Below, piece after piece: positions 26,132-27,416 of a stretch of 27,416 nt of DNA. The position numbers and the translations under genes were made by a program. How positions within the stretch are numbered: the first letter of the stretch is position 1; each line of letters starts with the position of its first letter. The notes beneath the pieces are model-generated. The model had not been told where the DNA came from and did not search any database. It saw only the letters and a list, made by a program, of their open reading frames with translations. Origin of the DNA: Bacteroidales bacterium (GTDB taxonomy: Bacteria; Bacteroidota; Bacteroidia; Bacteroidales; UBA10428); contig JAFGOZ010000275.1 of NCBI GenBank assembly GCA_016926235.1, positions 1 through 27,416 on the forward strand. The letters run 5' to 3'.

Positions 26132-27247
26132 CTAGTTTTTAAAAAATTCTAACATTTGAGTAAGTTGCTTTGCCTGGTTGGTAAGTTCTTCAGCATTGGT
26201 AGCCATTTCTTCAGATGCAGCAGAATTTTGTTGAGTCACCTGGTTAAGTTGTTGAATAGCATTACTGATTTGATTTGCTCCTGCATTTTGTTCCATACTC
26301 GCAGCTGTAATTTCCTGAACCAATTTTGAGGTTTTGGTAATTTCAGGTACCAGCCTATCCATAAGTGTGCCCGCATCCTCAGTAAGTTTTAAACTTTTGT
26401 TTGCCAGGAGATTAATTTCATTTGCTGCCAATTTACTTCTTTCAGCAAGTTTCCGAACCTCTGAAGCAACAACTGCAAAACCCTTCCCATGCTCCCCTGC
26501 CCTTGCTGCTTCAACTGCCGCATTTAATGCTAAAATATTGGTTTGAAAAGCTATGTCATTGATAATACTGATCTTCCCTGAAATCTCCTTTATAGCATCT
26601 ATACTAATTCTTGCCGTTTGTGTCAATTCGTCAATTCCTTTTACAGCTTTTATGGAAATATCTTCTGTTTGTTTTGCATTACCAGCATTCTGTTGAATAT
26701 TTGCCAGCATCTCCTCAACCGATGATAAAATCTCTTCGATGGATGCAGCTTGTTCATTTGCACCTTGTGATACTTGTATTGCAGAAGAACTTTGATTATT
26801 TGCCGAAACAGAAATAGTTGATGACGCATCCTGTATATCATCAATTACATGTTTTAATTGTTCTTTCAAGTCATTAAGTGCATTGGATATTCGTCCCAGC
26901 TCATCTTTTCTTCTTTTCAGTTTTGCATCGAAGGAGAAATTCAATAATCCTTTTCCCAATTTTTCAACAATGTCCATAGTCAATAAATTCATTGGCTTAT
27001 TAAACCGGATAGTTAAAAAATAAAGTGCTAAAAAAATGAAACCAACTCCAAGAGGTAACATCCATACTAGGTTTTTAAAACCCATTATAGCCAGGGTATA
27101 CGCCAAAATTGCTACAATACTCACTAAAGTCAAAATCACAAGGCCAATAATTGAAACTACACTATTTTTGTACTTTATTAAAATAACCGGTATTAATATG
27201 CTTATAACTCCAGCTATAATACACATAAAAATTAAGATATTATTCAT
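26132..27247 (-). CDS. Methyl-accepting chemotaxis protein lacking an extracellular sensor
   Basis: A 371-residue membrane-anchored signalling protein. Three hydrophobic helices (about 4-24, 29-54 and 58-81) are joined by very short loops, leaving no periplasmic ligand domain. A HAMP-like segment follows (about 83-138, NKPMNLLTMDIVEKLGKG, RRKDELGRISNALNDLKEQL). The cytoplasmic signalling domain has the conserved hairpin tip near 228-271 (DIAFQTNILALNAAVEAARA, GKGFAVVASEVRKLAERS), which contacts CheA/CheW. Gln/Glu-rich flanks such as EEMLANIQQNAG and AASEEMATNAEELTNQA could be methylation regions. There is no CheR-binding pentapeptide at the C-terminus (EFFKN). It probably senses through its membrane part or a partner. 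No other che gene is in view, and many Bacteroidota lack chemotaxis, so another signalling use is possible. Confidence 0.93.
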   Translation of the reverse strand: MNNILIFMCIIAGVISILIPVILIKYKNSVVSIIGLVILTLVSIVAILAYTLAIMGFKNLVWMLPLGVGFIFLALYFLTIRFNKPMNLLTMDIVEKLGKGLLNFSFDAKLKRRKDELGRISNALNDLKEQLKHVIDDIQDASSTISVSANNQSSSAIQVSQGANEQAASIEEILSSVEEMLANIQQNAGNAKQTEDISIKAVKGIDELTQTARISIDAIKEISGKISIINDIAFQTNILALNAAVEAARAGEHGKGFAVVASEVRKLAERSKLAANEINLLANKSLKLTEDAGTLMDRLVPEITKTSKLVQEITAASMEQNAGANQISNAIQQLNQVTQQNSAASEEMATNAEELTNQAKQLTQMLEFFKN

Positions 27248-27277
27248 GAGTAATGTGTTTTTAATTAGTAATTACAT

Positions 27278-27295
27278 GTAAAATAATCATTTTAC
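27278..27295. repeat. Short inverted repeat upstream of the chemotaxis-like gene
   Basis: GTAAAAT and ATTTTAC form a perfect 7-bp inverted repeat around a 4-base spacer, 31-48 bp upstream of the minus-strand start codon. It could be an operator site or a hairpin in the leader. AT-rich DNA makes chance matches fairly likely. Confidence 0.3.
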
Positions 27296-27369
27296 TCCTT
27301 CAATAAATCTATAGAAGTATAAAATAATAATATTAATTCTACTTTGACAAGTTTAAATTGTTAATAAAA

Positions 27370-27396
27370 CCCTTGAAAATCTTCGATTTTCAAGGG
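27370..27396 (-). terminator. Strong terminator stem-loop at the window end
   Basis: A perfect 12-bp stem (CCCTTGAAAATC / GATTTTCAAGGG) closes on a 3-base loop, TTC. On the minus strand it is followed directly by TTTTATTAACAATTT, as expected of a Rho-independent terminator. It would end a minus-strand gene lying beyond the right edge and insulate the chemotaxis-like gene from it. The plus-strand flank (CATCGAAAAACATAA) lacks a T-run. Confidence 0.75.
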
Positions 27397-27416
27397 CATC
27401 GAAAAACATAATTTTC

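Overview
The window looks like a chromosomal stretch of a Bacteroidota bacterium, probably a Bacteroidales/Marinilabiliales-type organism. The evidence is very low GC, intergenic DNA almost without Shine-Dalgarno motifs, several -7 boxes close to TAnnTTTG, a secreted protease with a type IX secretion (T9SS) C-terminal sorting domain, and families typical of the phylum (DUF3078, DUF6913, LysM plus periplasmic-binding-fold protein, 315-residue PurC, DUF4369-like thioredoxin protein). I found no tRNA, rRNA, CRISPR array, insertion sequence, integrase or phage gene. The content is a mix of housekeeping and envelope genes rather than an obvious island.

Layout. 1-3403: a small outer-membrane beta-barrel protein and a large lipoprotein with the architecture of a GH84 N-acetylglucosaminidase that seems to have lost its catalytic residues. 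3446-3901: an unrecognised protein on the minus strand. 4050-7067: a compact plus-strand cluster with a DUF554 membrane protein, an AmgK-like sugar kinase, a free-standing RapZ C-terminal (amino-sugar-phosphate sensing) domain, a 42-residue Cys-rich zinc-ribbon-like protein, and a MurU-like nucleotidyltransferase. It reads as an amino-sugar/MurNAc salvage operon and is the most interesting locus here. 7140-7859: APS/PAPS reductase. 7866-10633 (minus): DUF6913 protein and NAD-dependent DNA ligase. 10839-16209: a Lys-C-like T9SS protease followed 19 bp later by a giant 14-repeat TPR-like protein. 16330-16829: two small conserved-looking proteins, one cytoplasmic and one membrane. 16848-18254 (minus): secreted thioredoxin-like protein. 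18351-19253: family 2 glycosyltransferase. 19258-23226 (minus): phoH, purC and a triple-LysM protein, read in that order. 23326-25144: SAM hydroxide adenosyltransferase and DUF3078 beta-barrel protein. 25327-26100: MazG. 26132-27247 (minus): chemotaxis-type signalling protein without an extracellular sensor. The window ends in a strong stem-loop that probably terminates an off-window minus-strand gene.

How the genes may work together. The kinase/RapZ-C/nucleotidyltransferase set could turn salvaged MurNAc or GlcNAc into UDP-sugar, with the RapZ domain as a possible sensor. The GH84-like lipoprotein and the LysM protein are further glycan-related envelope proteins, though no direct link is visible. 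Several convergent gene pairs are separated by only 4-18 bp with no convincing terminator, so their transcripts probably overlap. No stretch longer than about 200 bp lacks a gene; the larger gaps are described individually.
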